The notes: a model not told the origin generated them from the letters alone. 18,010 bases of DNA from Candidatus Thalassarchaeaceae archaeon (GCA_030747885.1 JASLJW010000071.1:1-18010), one strand, 5' to 3'; shown: positions 1 to 7,166, counted from the first letter of the stretch. Numbers and translations are program-made.

Positions 1-1077
1 GATTGAAAAGGCATCAGATTCACAAATCATATTGAGAATTTCAATTGTCCCAAAAGCAAATTCCTCTAATTCAAAATAAGATGCTGGTCCATTCCAAAGA
101 ATACATTCTGCTTCTCGAAGAATCTTATGTATAGATTGCAAAGTAGAAATCCCAACATCGTAAATTGGATATTTTGTTGGGAGTTCTTCAATAGAAATTG
201 CCACTCTACGACCATCTACTTCAATTGCCAAATCGGAGGGAAGAATTAGTCGATCACTATGCTCCTGTAAACACCTAGTTGCATCTTCAAATGTTGATTC
301 AAACGATTCTCCGAGACTTGAACGGATAAATTTCTCATTTCCTTCACCAATTGAATGGCCAGCCGCCCATAACATCAGATTTCCAACAACTCCCACTGGT
401 ACAATAGTATCAGCAATATTTTGATTCAACAAATTCTTGGCAATCCTAAGTGAATCATCGCATTTTGCACCACCAAGAATTGCAACGTAAGGCTTCGGAG
501 GGTCTTCAACAGCAGTGGATAAAGCATGAATTTCTGCTGCCATTAATTCTCCTGCAAAACATGGCAATAATTTTGCAAAACCAGAAAGAGTGGGGGAATT
601 ACGATGTGCTGCTGCAAATGCATCTGTAACATATGCATCAGCAACTGATGATAAATTCTGAACAATTTTAGATTCTTGAAGTTCGTTAATTCCAACATTC
701 GTGAGATTATTTTCTTCCGACCAACCTCTAACGTTGTCTAGTAAAATCATCTGTCCTTGTTCCATCGTACGAATTGCTTCGATTGCAATTTCACCACATA
801 CATCAGGGACGAAAGTGATATGACGTCCAAGCAACCTACTCAATAGATCAGCATGAAAGGACATGTCTGTGAAGTCAGCCTTTCCTGGACGACTCTGATG
901 TGCAAGCAAAACAACCTTGGAATCTGCCAATCGACGTAGGGTGGGAAGGATTGCTCTAAGACGGCTGTCATCCATGAATGTCTGTGTTTCAGGATGAAGG
1001 GGTGAATTGATGTCTACTCGCACGAGAACGGTAAGCCCAGATAGGCGCGCGTCATCGAGCGTCAAGACGCTCTTCAT
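1..1077 (-). CDS. pgk: Phosphoglycerate kinase, C-terminus cut by window edge
   Basis: Catalyses reversible phosphoryl transfer between 1,3-bisphosphoglycerate and ADP in cytoplasmic glycolysis/gluconeogenesis. The reading frame is open from an ATG at 1077 to base 1 (359 codons); the last part of the roughly 400-residue family, including the C-terminal GGGDT-type nucleotide loop, lies outside the window. Visible family motifs in order: VRVDINSP (usual VRVDFNxP), LLAHQSRPG (the archaeal form of HLGRP), LLDNVRGWSEE, DAYVTDAFAAAHRNSP, AILGGAKCDDS at the start of the nucleotide-binding domain, and LWNGPASYFELEEFAFGT (usual VWNGPxGxFE...GT). The gene is divergent from the M24 peptidase at 1175, so its promoter lies in 1078-1174. 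I see no strong Shine-Dalgarno before the ATG, only a GC-rich inverted repeat. Identity is certain from the motifs; the archaeal origin of the HQSRPG form is from knowledge of the family. Confidence 0.95.
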   Translation of the reverse strand, partial: MKSVLTLDDARLSGLTVLVRVDINSPLHPETQTFMDDSRLRAILPTLRRLADSKVVLLAHQSRPGKADFTDMSFHADLLSRLLGRHITFVPDVCGEIAIEAIRTMEQGQMILLDNVRGWSEENNLTNVGINELQESKIVQNLSSVADAYVTDAFAAAHRNSPTLSGFAKLLPCFAGELMAAEIHALSTAVEDPPKPYVAILGGAKCDDSLRIAKNLLNQNIADTIVPVGVVGNLMLWAAGHSIGEGNEKFIRSSLGESFESTFEDATRCLQEHSDRLILPSDLAIEVDGRRVAISIEELPTKYPIYDVGISTLQSIHKILREAECILWNGPASYFELEEFAFGTIEILNMICESDAFSI

Positions 1078-1174
1078 GTTGGTCCGACCGAGGGACCCTA
1101 CATATTGCCTTTCGTCCTAACTAAAGCATCAGTAATAGGCGAATCCCTTTGGGTCTCCTACCCGAGGACATGCT
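1078..1174. promoter_or_regulatory. Divergent intergenic region between pgk and the M24 peptidase gene
   Basis: This 97-base gap sits between two divergent start codons, so it must hold both promoters. Toward pgk the AT-rich stretch around 1108-1121 could serve as a TATA element. Toward the peptidase, AGTAATAGG near 1130-1138 is a possible TATA-like element and GAGG near 1164-1167 a Shine-Dalgarno. GGTCC at 1081-1085 and GGACC at 1093-1097 form a 5-bp inverted repeat with a 7-base spacer, three bases from the pgk start; it could be a hairpin in the pgk leader or an operator. Element assignments are by eye and weak. Confidence 0.4.
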
Positions 1175-2401
1175 ATGTGGAGCACAGATGGGTTGTCTGG
1201 TCCAGATGGAGAAGATTGGAGGGTTCCAGTTTCTGAATTAGAACAGAGACAAACAAATTTCTCAACTTCTCTGAACGAAAATAGAATCAAATCCGCTTGG
1301 ATTAATGACCCCGTCGATATGTATTGGTTGGTTGGAAATCGGCAAACTGGAGGAGTACATATCACATCAGAAGGAGAAATAACACAATATGTTAGATCCT
1401 CTTTAGAACGAGCAAAATTTGAATCAGGAGGTGATGATGCACCACACATAATTGAAGCTCATCCAAGGATGGCAAATCTGCTAGAAAAACTAGGTAATTC
1501 CCCTGCCTTACAACTGGGTCGGATTCCAGCAAATGATGCAACTTTTCTACAATCAAAACTAGGAGGGGATTCGGGTGATTGCACACACATTCTGTGGAAA
1601 TTGAGAGAGAAAAAATCAGAATGGGAAATAAATCGAATGAAGGAATCTGGAGAGATACAAAAAAGAATGTTTGAGGCTCTAAGTTCAGTAGGTTCGAAAA
1701 CTGGTGAAGGTGTTTCAGAACTCCATCTCGCTGCTGTTGCAGATAAAGTCAGCCGTACAGAAGGTTTCGGAGGCATGGTTAGAATGAGAAAATGGCCAAT
1801 GGATTGCGATCGAGTAGTCATTGCAAGTGGTCCTTCAGGCGCAATTCCATCGTATTTTGATAGTGCAATTGGTGGCGCTGGAAGCAATCCTATGGCATCA
1901 TTAGGAGCAGGGCATCGTAGAATCAGAAAAGGTGAACCAATATTGGTGGATATTGTCCACGTTCATCGTGGATATATCACTGACATGACTCGTATGTTCA
2001 GTATCGGCTCCCCAGACAAAATTTGGATTGAAAGATTGGAACATATGGAAGAAATTGCATCTACAATTAGAAATTCACTAAATCGTGGAGATGACTGTTC
2101 AGAGACATGGGAAATAGGACAATCAATGGCAGAAAATATGGGATATGGAAAACACCTCATGGGCATGCCTCCTGAACAATCACGTTTCCTTGGACATAGC
2201 ATTGGTCTAGAACTAGATGAAACACCAGTAATTGCAGCAGGATTTGATTCTCCATTGAACAAAGGTGGCACGATGGCAATTGAGCCAAAGGTAATTTTTC
2301 AAGAAGGCGCTGTAGGGATTGAAGATTGTTGGGTTAGAACTGAAAATGGCCTTGAATGTCTTTCAAGTGGAGACTCATTTCCTAGTTGGACTGAATGGTA
2401 A
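1175..2401 (+). CDS. M24 family metallopeptidase (Xaa-Pro dipeptidase/creatinase-like)
   Basis: Predicted cytoplasmic dinuclear-metal aminopeptidase of the Xaa-Pro dipeptidase (PepQ-like) type, cleaving a residue preceding proline. The 408-residue product has a creatinase-type N-terminal domain (about 25-140, including the DMYWLVGNRQTGG segment) and a pita-bread catalytic domain (about 150-395). All five metal ligands of the family are visible: D259 and D270 in VDIVHVHRGYITDMTR, H341 in GHSIGLELDE, E370 in AIEPK and E383 in GIEDCW. The enzyme therefore looks active. Length matches the two-domain family. The ATG at 1175 is preceded by GAGG about eight bases upstream; the ATG at 1170 is in another frame. 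It is followed by a 42-base gap to the histone-fold-like gene and is probably co-transcribed with it. True substrate (dipeptide, longer peptide or a creatine-like compound) cannot be decided from sequence. Confidence 0.9.
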   Translation: MWSTDGLSGPDGEDWRVPVSELEQRQTNFSTSLNENRIKSAWINDPVDMYWLVGNRQTGGVHITSEGEITQYVRSSLERAKFESGGDDAPHIIEAHPRMANLLEKLGNSPALQLGRIPANDATFLQSKLGGDSGDCTHILWKLREKKSEWEINRMKESGEIQKRMFEALSSVGSKTGEGVSELHLAAVADKVSRTEGFGGMVRMRKWPMDCDRVVIASGPSGAIPSYFDSAIGGAGSNPMASLGAGHRRIRKGEPILVDIVHVHRGYITDMTRMFSIGSPDKIWIERLEHMEEIASTIRNSLNRGDDCSETWEIGQSMAENMGYGKHLMGMPPEQSRFLGHSIGLELDETPVIAAGFDSPLNKGGTMAIEPKVIFQEGAVGIEDCWVRTENGLECLSSGDSFPSWTEW

Positions 2402-2443
2402 GATAGCACGAGCCTTGAAAGGCCTCGGAGAAAAAGGAGGGGT

Positions 2444-3235
2444 ATGGCCAAACCATGGGCAACCTCCCACATTTCCTCAGTGGCAAGTGGACTTGGCATA
2501 GAACATCGAATTTCTGGAGATGTCAAAAATCAACTCGTTGAAATCTTAGAACACCGTCTAAAGATTATCACTCGTGAAATGGAAAATCAGACCCTAGAAT
2601 CTGATCCAGAAAGAAAAACACTTGATGACCCAAAACGGATGCGACTAGGATTCAGTAGAACTCGTGGCATGATGATCGATAATATTGTTCGAGTTGATTC
2701 AATCGGTGCAGCAGCGGTTGTTGCTGCAAATGAACAACTAGAAGCATATCTTCTTCAACTTCTCAGATTAGCTTCTGATGCGGCTGCTATTGATAGAGTT
2801 GGAACAATAAAACCACGTCATTTAGACAAAGCCCAGGAACGAATGGGCGGCGGAAATACAAGAGAAGATGAAGATTCTATTTCAGAAATTGAGAGTGATC
2901 CTGTTGAAGAAGCGATGGAAGGAGTTGCGGGTGAAGTTCTGACTCCTTCTTTGCTCAGAAATATGGCAAAAAAGTTCGCAGGCAAACCTCTAGACAATGA
3001 GGCCTTGGAAGAATTGCTTCTATTGTATTATGACCATGCCTCAAACATCCAACATGATTTACAAGACAATTTAGCTAATGCAAGTCATATCATACAAATG
3101 ATTGAACGATTCCAGAGTCTCTCAATGCTTGGATGGATGCGGCGAATGCTTAGAGATGCTGGGAAACGAGCAGAGAACTCAGATTCAAGAACAATTACAT
3201 TAGCACACATTGTTGAAGTTGATCCGTGGGATTGA
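2444..3235 (+). CDS. Histone-fold-like protein, 263 aa
   Basis: Not a named family that I recognise, but residues 72-133 read like a histone fold: a short helix (about 73-84), a loop (SIG), a long hydrophobic-patterned helix (about 89-117, containing NEQLEAYLLQLLRLASDAA), then a TIKPRHLDKA segment that matches the loop 2/helix 3 pattern of archaeal histones (T-V-K-x-E-D-V). A second stretch, 167-210 followed by about 237-258 (LRDAG...TITLAHIVEV), has a similar helix-loop-helix pattern but with extra helix between. An acidic linker (139-160) joins the two halves. By inference it may bind DNA or pair with other histone-fold subunits. AAGGAGGGG ends three bases before the ATG at 2444, an unusually short but strong ribosome site. 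It lies nine bases upstream of the DUF59-like gene. Assignment to the histone fold is moderate; the role is unknown. Confidence 0.6.
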   Translation: MAKPWATSHISSVASGLGIEHRISGDVKNQLVEILEHRLKIITREMENQTLESDPERKTLDDPKRMRLGFSRTRGMMIDNIVRVDSIGAAAVVAANEQLEAYLLQLLRLASDAAAIDRVGTIKPRHLDKAQERMGGGNTREDEDSISEIESDPVEEAMEGVAGEVLTPSLLRNMAKKFAGKPLDNEALEELLLLYYDHASNIQHDLQDNLANASHIIQMIERFQSLSMLGWMRRMLRDAGKRAENSDSRTITLAHIVEVDPWD

Positions 3236-3244
3236 GGTTAAGAT

Positions 3245-3535
3245 ATGAGTCGAAAACGAATTTCTATTCAAAGAAGATTGGTATCTCTAATTCAAAAGTG
3301 GAATGACCCGCATGGAGTTGCTCTCCAGGAAATGATGCATAGTTTGGATATCGACGATGATGCACGCGTTCAGATTGGTATTCAACCATCACGTCCTCAT
3401 TGCGCATGTTGCTTATTTGATTTAGAATCTCTAAGAAATCAGATTCAAGAAACGAAAGGTGTCTCATCAGTTAGAATCATTGTTTCAGGAATCCCTGATG
3501 CTGAACGATGGACTAGGGCACTATCCAATACTTGA
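3245..3535 (+). CDS. MIP18/DUF59-like small protein
   Basis: A 96-residue soluble protein resembling the MIP18/DUF59 (PaaD/SufT-like) family, whose members help assemble or deliver iron-sulfur clusters. The supporting pattern runs DPHGVALQEMMHSLDI (family DPE...I..LGLV), a central strand VQIGIQPSRPHCACC (family T.P.CP), then a helix of the type found before VxxV, and GVSSVRIIVSG with a later W near the C-terminus. C54, C56 and C57 in HCACC could act as cluster or metal ligands. The match is by fold pattern and is diverged: the usual LGLV glycine is absent. The gene follows the histone-fold-like gene by nine bases, so it is probably in the same transcript, and precedes CorA by 70 bases. A different small alpha/beta protein cannot be excluded. 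Confidence 0.55.
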   Translation: MSRKRISIQRRLVSLIQKWNDPHGVALQEMMHSLDIDDDARVQIGIQPSRPHCACCLFDLESLRNQIQETKGVSSVRIIVSGIPDAERWTRALSNT

Positions 3536-3579
3536 GGCAAGATTGTCTTAATTTTGGGGAAGGCGTAAATGGGGGGAAA

Positions 3580-3594
3580 TAAACCGCTGGTTTA
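3580..3594. repeat. Short perfect inverted repeat upstream of corA
   Basis: TAAACC-GCT-GGTTTA, six-base arms with a three-base loop, ends one base before the GGGGAG ribosome site of corA. It could be an operator, a leader hairpin modulating translation, or chance. Confidence 0.35.
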
Positions 3595-3600
3595 GGGGAG
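3595..3600 (+). promoter_or_regulatory. Shine-Dalgarno that decides the corA start
   Basis: GGGGAG lies five bases before the ATG at 3606. The alternative GTG at 3600 overlaps this box, so it could not use it; this favours the ATG. Confidence 0.55.
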
Positions 3601-3605
3601 TGTCC

Positions 3606-4592
3606 ATGGCGAAGATTGAATTTCGTTCACATGAGGATAGTGTTCCTCAGTCCAATCTAACGTTGGAGCAAGCCGAGAATCTTATCGAAAATGGAGGGTG
3701 GCTTGATATTAAGAATCCAGGGGATCAAGAACGCTCATTCCTGCTTTCATGCGGTTTCCATGCTTTGGCAGTTGAAGACTGCTTTAGTGAACCAGTCACT
3801 CGTTTCTATGTGTATGACGACCATAAATTCCTTGTTGTTAAAGCAAGAGATACCGATTCTGATATTGACACAGAGTATGTATTCATCTTCGTAAGAAAAA
3901 ATCTCTTAGTTACAGTTCGACACTCTGCAATTAGAGCAATCACTGATTTCAAACGTCGGCACAAATCAAGGAGAGTTCGTAATAGAACTTCATTGGGAGC
4001 AACTTATCTTGTTTACGAACTTCTTGATGCTATAGCAGACGATTGGTATAACCTACTAGAGATGTTTAACGAAAGATTGGAAGATATCGAAGATAGGGTA
4101 ATTGATCCTCATAACAAGTATCCAAATTTGTTAGAGCAATTGCATGATATGAAGCAGGACCTTAGAGAGGTCTCCAAATCTACACTACCTCTTCGAAGAA
4201 CTGTTAGACACATGTTACGCCCTGAAGAAGGGTTCACCACTAGCGATTTAGAGGTCTTCTTCTTCGATTTGTCTGATCAAATTGGGGGACTTACCGATCG
4301 AGTAGAAAACCTATCTGCTGGTGCTGCTTCTACTCGAGAAACTTATCTTTCACAATCATCAATGATTCTAGCAGAATCAAATCAACGTCTTACAGAAGTG
4401 ATGACAACGTTAACCATAATGTCTGCAGTATTACTTCCTTTAACTCTGATCGCAGGTATTTTTGGTATGAATGTTGAAGCATTTGGATCAGATGCAAATC
4501 CTATGACAATTCATCAAATCCTAATTTTGATGAGTATTTTTGCTGTTTTGATGTTATCTTTCTTTTGGGCTAGAGGATGGCTAAAGAGATAG
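3606..4592 (+). CDS. corA: CorA-family magnesium/divalent cation channel
   Basis: Pentameric inner-membrane channel for Mg2+ (sometimes Co2+ or Ni2+). The 328-residue product (from ATG 3606) has the typical order: an N-terminal cytoplasmic alpha/beta domain (about 1-130), a long charged helix (about 145-265), then two membrane helices at about 266-286 and 302-323, ending in a short basic tail RGWLKR. The family signature GMN follows the first membrane helix (FGMN, residues 286-289; the usual form is YGMN). Length matches the family (about 315-350). A GTG at 3600 would add two residues, but a Shine-Dalgarno placement favours the ATG. It is preceded by a 70-base gap that may carry its own promoter and a short inverted repeat. 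Its stop at 4592 faces the stop of a small minus-strand gene at 4602, a convergent arrangement. Identity is clear; metal specificity is not. Confidence 0.93.
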   Translation: MAKIEFRSHEDSVPQSNLTLEQAENLIENGGWLDIKNPGDQERSFLLSCGFHALAVEDCFSEPVTRFYVYDDHKFLVVKARDTDSDIDTEYVFIFVRKNLLVTVRHSAIRAITDFKRRHKSRRVRNRTSLGATYLVYELLDAIADDWYNLLEMFNERLEDIEDRVIDPHNKYPNLLEQLHDMKQDLREVSKSTLPLRRTVRHMLRPEEGFTTSDLEVFFFDLSDQIGGLTDRVENLSAGAASTRETYLSQSSMILAESNQRLTEVMTTLTIMSAVLLPLTLIAGIFGMNVEAFGSDANPMTIHQILILMSIFAVLMLSFFWARGWLKR

Positions 4593-4601
4593 TCACTCTT
4601 T

Positions 4602-4739
4602 CTAATCATCTTCCCATCTCCTTCGATGCCTCTCTTCAACTTCATTCAACTTAGAACGTACTCGATTAGAAAGCCACCAAGATACCAATCCTAGAATGGT
4701 TAGGTTGACCAATAGCAAAACTATGGTAATGGTATCCAT
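4602..4739 (-). CDS. Single-pass membrane microprotein, 45 aa
   Basis: A small open frame from ATG 4739 to TAG 4602 encodes 45 residues. Residues about 4-23 form one continuous hydrophobic helix ending in two tryptophans (VSWWLS), followed by a strongly charged amphipathic tail (NRVRSKLNEVEERHRRRWEDD). The hydrophobic segment followed by a basic/acidic tail is a coherent protein design that random sequence would rarely give. It begins nine bases after the ferredoxin stop and is thus the last gene of the 361-aa protein/ferredoxin transcript. No clear Shine-Dalgarno is visible, so translation may be coupled to the ferredoxin. It ends nine bases from the convergent corA stop. Function is unknown; a membrane anchor or regulator for a redox partner is only a guess. 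Confidence 0.55.
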   Translation of the reverse strand: MDTITIVLLLVNLTILGLVSWWLSNRVRSKLNEVEERHRRRWEDD

Positions 4740-4748
4740 TTAATCACA

Positions 4749-5042
4749 TCATAATGGAGGGATTACATCTATTTCAGATGATTCTTCAACTCGGCCAATA
4801 CAAGTTAGTATTGCACCTTCAGCCACTAAATCATCATCTAAACCAGGGGGGAGGGGGGTCAATCCAGAAACACATCCTGATACTAAACGCATCATGCAAG
4901 TTCCACATGTCCCTGATGTACAATTTGAAGGGACATTGAGGCCTGCTCTTCTTGCCGTTTCTAATATTGTTTCATCATCATGAACTTCTATCGTAACAAG
5001 ATGAAGGGATGAACGACGGAAACGGATCACAGGACCCGGCAT
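4749..5042 (-). CDS. Plant-type [2Fe-2S] ferredoxin
   Basis: A 97-residue electron carrier of the beta-grasp 2Fe-2S fold. The cluster ligands are C41, C46, C49 and C81 (C-x4-C-x2-C in CTSGTCGTC, then TCIG after 31 residues), the standard plant/adrenodoxin-type spacing. Upstream of the loop, DDETILETARRAGLNVPSNC is the typical helix leading into the cluster loop; between C49 and C81 comes the usual stretch with a proline-rich turn (TPLPPG). No targeting signal, so it is cytoplasmic. The ATG at 5042 lies seven bases after the stop of the upstream 361-aa gene, with GGTGA overlapping that stop as a likely ribosome site. Its redox partner is not visible in the window. The operon with a zinc-ribbon protein upstream and a membrane microprotein downstream suggests a shared, unknown job. 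Confidence 0.88.
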   Translation of the reverse strand: MPGPVIRFRRSSLHLVTIEVHDDETILETARRAGLNVPSNCTSGTCGTCMMRLVSGCVSGLTPLPPGLDDDLVAEGAILTCIGRVEESSEIDVIPPL

Positions 5043-5049
5043 TGTATTT

Positions 5050-6135
5050 TCACCGATCTTCCCAACGAGTCCAACGACCTGTCTGCTTGTTGAAATAGAG
5101 ACCTGCTTTCTTCATCCACTTGTTAAATTTCGTAGCGCCTGCACCCGTACTGATGATGAAATCCTCGCGATGTTCTTGCGCCTGAATATAACCATGAACT
5201 GCAAGTGTTTGATCAATCCATTCATCAATACTCATCAGACCTCCAGTGATTGTGCTCTCTTCAACTGCTGCTTCAGCCTCATCAGCACTCGCGCCTGTAG
5301 CTTCCAAATCTGCGCGGAGCATATCTGCAACTGTAGGTGCTTTCGCATCCTTTGGTGGTTCGAATACAGGTAACCGGGGAGGGGTATCGGGAGAGATTGT
5401 GATTCTAGATTCTTCCAGTGTCTTCTCAACCACTGTGCCCATTGGAGCCATGAATTCATGACCACACTCCCAACAAATGAATGAAAAATTCTCTAGATCA
5501 TCGAGATTTCGACTACTTCCAGCCGGTTCAAGATCATCGTCACATTCGGGACAAGAATGTAATGTAATCTTAGGAACAATTTTTCTACGGAAATCTACGA
5601 TGTCTTGTGGAGTACCTACTAATTCCAACATCTCATGATCTCGTGCTGCTTCTAAACCTCTAGTTTCCAATTGATCGCGCATTTTGTTTCTCTGTTCATC
5701 CTTGGTTTCATTGTCATGATTGGTTTCTATCTTAACAATCAATTCAATGGTTTTACCTAGTCTATTCATAATTACTTTTTGAGCTCTAAATTCTTCTAAC
5801 CTTGCAACTCGCAAACGTTCTCTGTTCTCATTAATTTCAGAAATTACATCCTTCTGTTGCCGCTTGAATCGCTGTTCATCAATACGATCCATTTCCTTTT
5901 TCTCAGAAAGTACTTCAGCAAGGAATCGCTGTTTTCCTGAGTCACGTGGACCAGATTGAATTGCCCCGAGAACGCTACTCGCAATCTCTGGTTTAAGGCC
6001 ATAATTTTGTTCAAGTTGATCTTGAGAGAGTTTCTTTATATCACCAATCTTCAAACCTGCATCTGCAAGAATCTCTGCTGTTGATTCATCCAAACCTCTA
6101 CGAAGTAGTGCGAGATAGGTGTCCTTCTTGGCCAT
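5050..6135 (-). CDS. Unrecognised HhH-like, coiled-coil, zinc-ribbon protein, 361 aa
   Basis: I do not recognise this as a named family. Visible architecture: residues 4-60 look like a pair of small helix-hairpin units (YLALLRRGLDESTAEILADA, then LSQDQLEQNYGLKPEIASSVLGAI) as in DNA-binding HhH domains. Residues about 72-165 are long, highly charged and predicted coiled coil. A four-cysteine zinc ribbon follows (C195-P-E-C198 and C221-W-E-C224). An acidic, proline-rich linker covers about 245-295, and a C-terminal module (about 300-361) ends in an aromatic and basic KWMKKAGLYFNKQTGRWTRW stretch. The start at ATG 6135 is fixed by AAGGAGG at 6143-6149. It begins 98 bases after the ksgA stop and is followed by the ferredoxin. 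The HhH and zinc parts suggest nucleic-acid binding. The N-terminal HhH reading is the weakest part. Confidence 0.75.
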   Translation of the reverse strand: MAKKDTYLALLRRGLDESTAEILADAGLKIGDIKKLSQDQLEQNYGLKPEIASSVLGAIQSGPRDSGKQRFLAEVLSEKKEMDRIDEQRFKRQQKDVISEINENRERLRVARLEEFRAQKVIMNRLGKTIELIVKIETNHDNETKDEQRNKMRDQLETRGLEAARDHEMLELVGTPQDIVDFRRKIVPKITLHSCPECDDDLEPAGSSRNLDDLENFSFICWECGHEFMAPMGTVVEKTLEESRITISPDTPPRLPVFEPPKDAKAPTVADMLRADLEATGASADEAEAAVEESTITGGLMSIDEWIDQTLAVHGYIQAQEHREDFIISTGAGATKFNKWMKKAGLYFNKQTGRWTRWEDR

Positions 6136-6233
6136 TAAATCCCCTCCTTACATATCTTGCATTCGACCGTTATTGAACCCATCTTGGAACGACCTAGGGT
6201 CGCGTGCAAACTATGCGAGACGGGTGTTCGCTA
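6136..6233. promoter_or_regulatory. Gap between ksgA and the 361-aa gene, with inverted repeat
   Basis: The 98-base gap is long compared with the tight spacing inside the ksgA block, so a promoter for the 361-aa/ferredoxin transcript may lie here. It holds CGACC-TAG-GGTCG at 6190-6202, a perfect five-base inverted repeat, and the AAGGAGG ribosome site at 6143-6149. I see no convincing TATA box. Confidence 0.35.
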
Positions 6234-7166
6234 TCAATCCGACGCGAAAAAGGGGTCAGATTCGGGTTCAAAGCTCTGTAAAACTTTGATTAAATCAATC
6301 CATTCTTCTGGACTGATTTCATCAGGACGAGCGTCCAAATTGAATGGAGGATTTTCTTCAAGGAAACGAACTGCTGATTTCCATCGAGAGCGGTACCATC
6401 CTTGAACACGCTGTATTCTCTTTGGCACTTCTTTCAATCTACTTCGAACCTTTCTTCGACGTTGTTCGAAAACATGACGGACTACGATTCGGTGTAATTT
6501 ACGGTTAAAATCAACATCTGGTCCGTCGATTCTCGGTGTCAACCTTACCAATCGAGAATGAACCCTTGGAGATGGTACGAAACAATGAGGGGGCACAACT
6601 GAACCAAGAGTTACGTCCCAATCTAATGCAGTAGTCAAACCCAATGAACCCATAGAATCAGGTCCTCCTTGCATTGATAATCTTTCAGCAAATTCCTGTT
6701 GAACCAATAAAACAACACATCTAGGTCGTTCATTCACAGGTAATCTACTGATCCGATCTATCAAAGGACTGGATATTTGATACGGTATATTTGCTACAAT
6801 ATGAGTTGAATTAGGCCATTCTACCTTCAAGGCATCACCTTGGAGGAGATTGAGTTTCTCTGCAAATATCTCTTCCTTGAAGTTTCGATTGAGATGATTT
6901 ACTGCTTCCTCTTCAATCTCAATGGCTGTGACTTTAGAACCTGTGCGGAGAAGATGAAGTGTAAGAGAACCTGGACCTGGTCCAATTTCAATCACATGTG
7001 TATTCTCATCAAGTGCTTCATCAGCATCTTGACACAAAGTAATCGCTTCATTCAGAATCGATTCATCATGAAGGAAATGTTGTCCTAATGAACGAACTGC
7101 TGAACGATGATCTAACAATAAATCAATCAGAAGACGTGCATCAACATCTTCCATCTGAAGGCTCAC
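6234..7166 (-). CDS. ksgA: rRNA adenine N6,N6-dimethyltransferase KsgA/Dim1
   Basis: SAM-dependent enzyme that dimethylates two adjacent adenines in the 3' terminal hairpin of 16S rRNA during small-subunit maturation. The 310-residue product shows the whole signature: GQHFL (28-32), the SAM-binding loop IEIGPGPGSLT (59-69), AIEIE (81-85), GDAL (110-113), the catalytic NIPYQIS (126-132; usual NLPYxIS) and PPxxFVPSPRV (192-202), followed by a basic helical C-terminal domain. It is slightly longer than typical archaeal Dim1 (about 265-280), from a short N-terminal lead and an extended C-terminus. The 7166 start is GTG, overlapping the TGA of the DUF655 gene (GTGA), which implies translational coupling; ATG 7154 is an alternative that would remove four residues. 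It is the last gene of the pus10-rpl21e-rpoF-DUF655 block. Confidence 0.95.
   Translation of the reverse strand: MSLQMEDVDARLLIDLLLDHRSAVRSLGQHFLHDESILNEAITLCQDADEALDENTHVIEIGPGPGSLTLHLLRTGSKVTAIEIEEEAVNHLNRNFKEEIFAEKLNLLQGDALKVEWPNSTHIVANIPYQISSPLIDRISRLPVNERPRCVVLLVQQEFAERLSMQGGPDSMGSLGLTTALDWDVTLGSVVPPHCFVPSPRVHSRLVRLTPRIDGPDVDFNRKLHRIVVRHVFEQRRRKVRSRLKEVPKRIQRVQGWYRSRWKSAVRFLEENPPFNLDARPDEISPEEWIDLIKVLQSFEPESDPFFASD

Noticed and set aside
1459..1887. Minus-strand frame of 142 codons inside the M24 peptidase gene
   Set aside because: It is antisense to a gene with all five metal ligands intact; the product has no recognisable motif.
2319..2501. Plus-strand frame bridging the M24 peptidase end and the histone-fold-like start
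   Set aside because: It overlaps both real genes out of frame, lacks a ribosome site and has no domain.
4749..6135. Idea of a novel defence system from the zinc-ribbon protein, ferredoxin and microprotein
   Set aside because: There is no nuclease, helicase, NTPase or toxin domain, and the genes sit in a stable housekeeping context next to ksgA. The unknown protein is worth study, but a defence role has no support.
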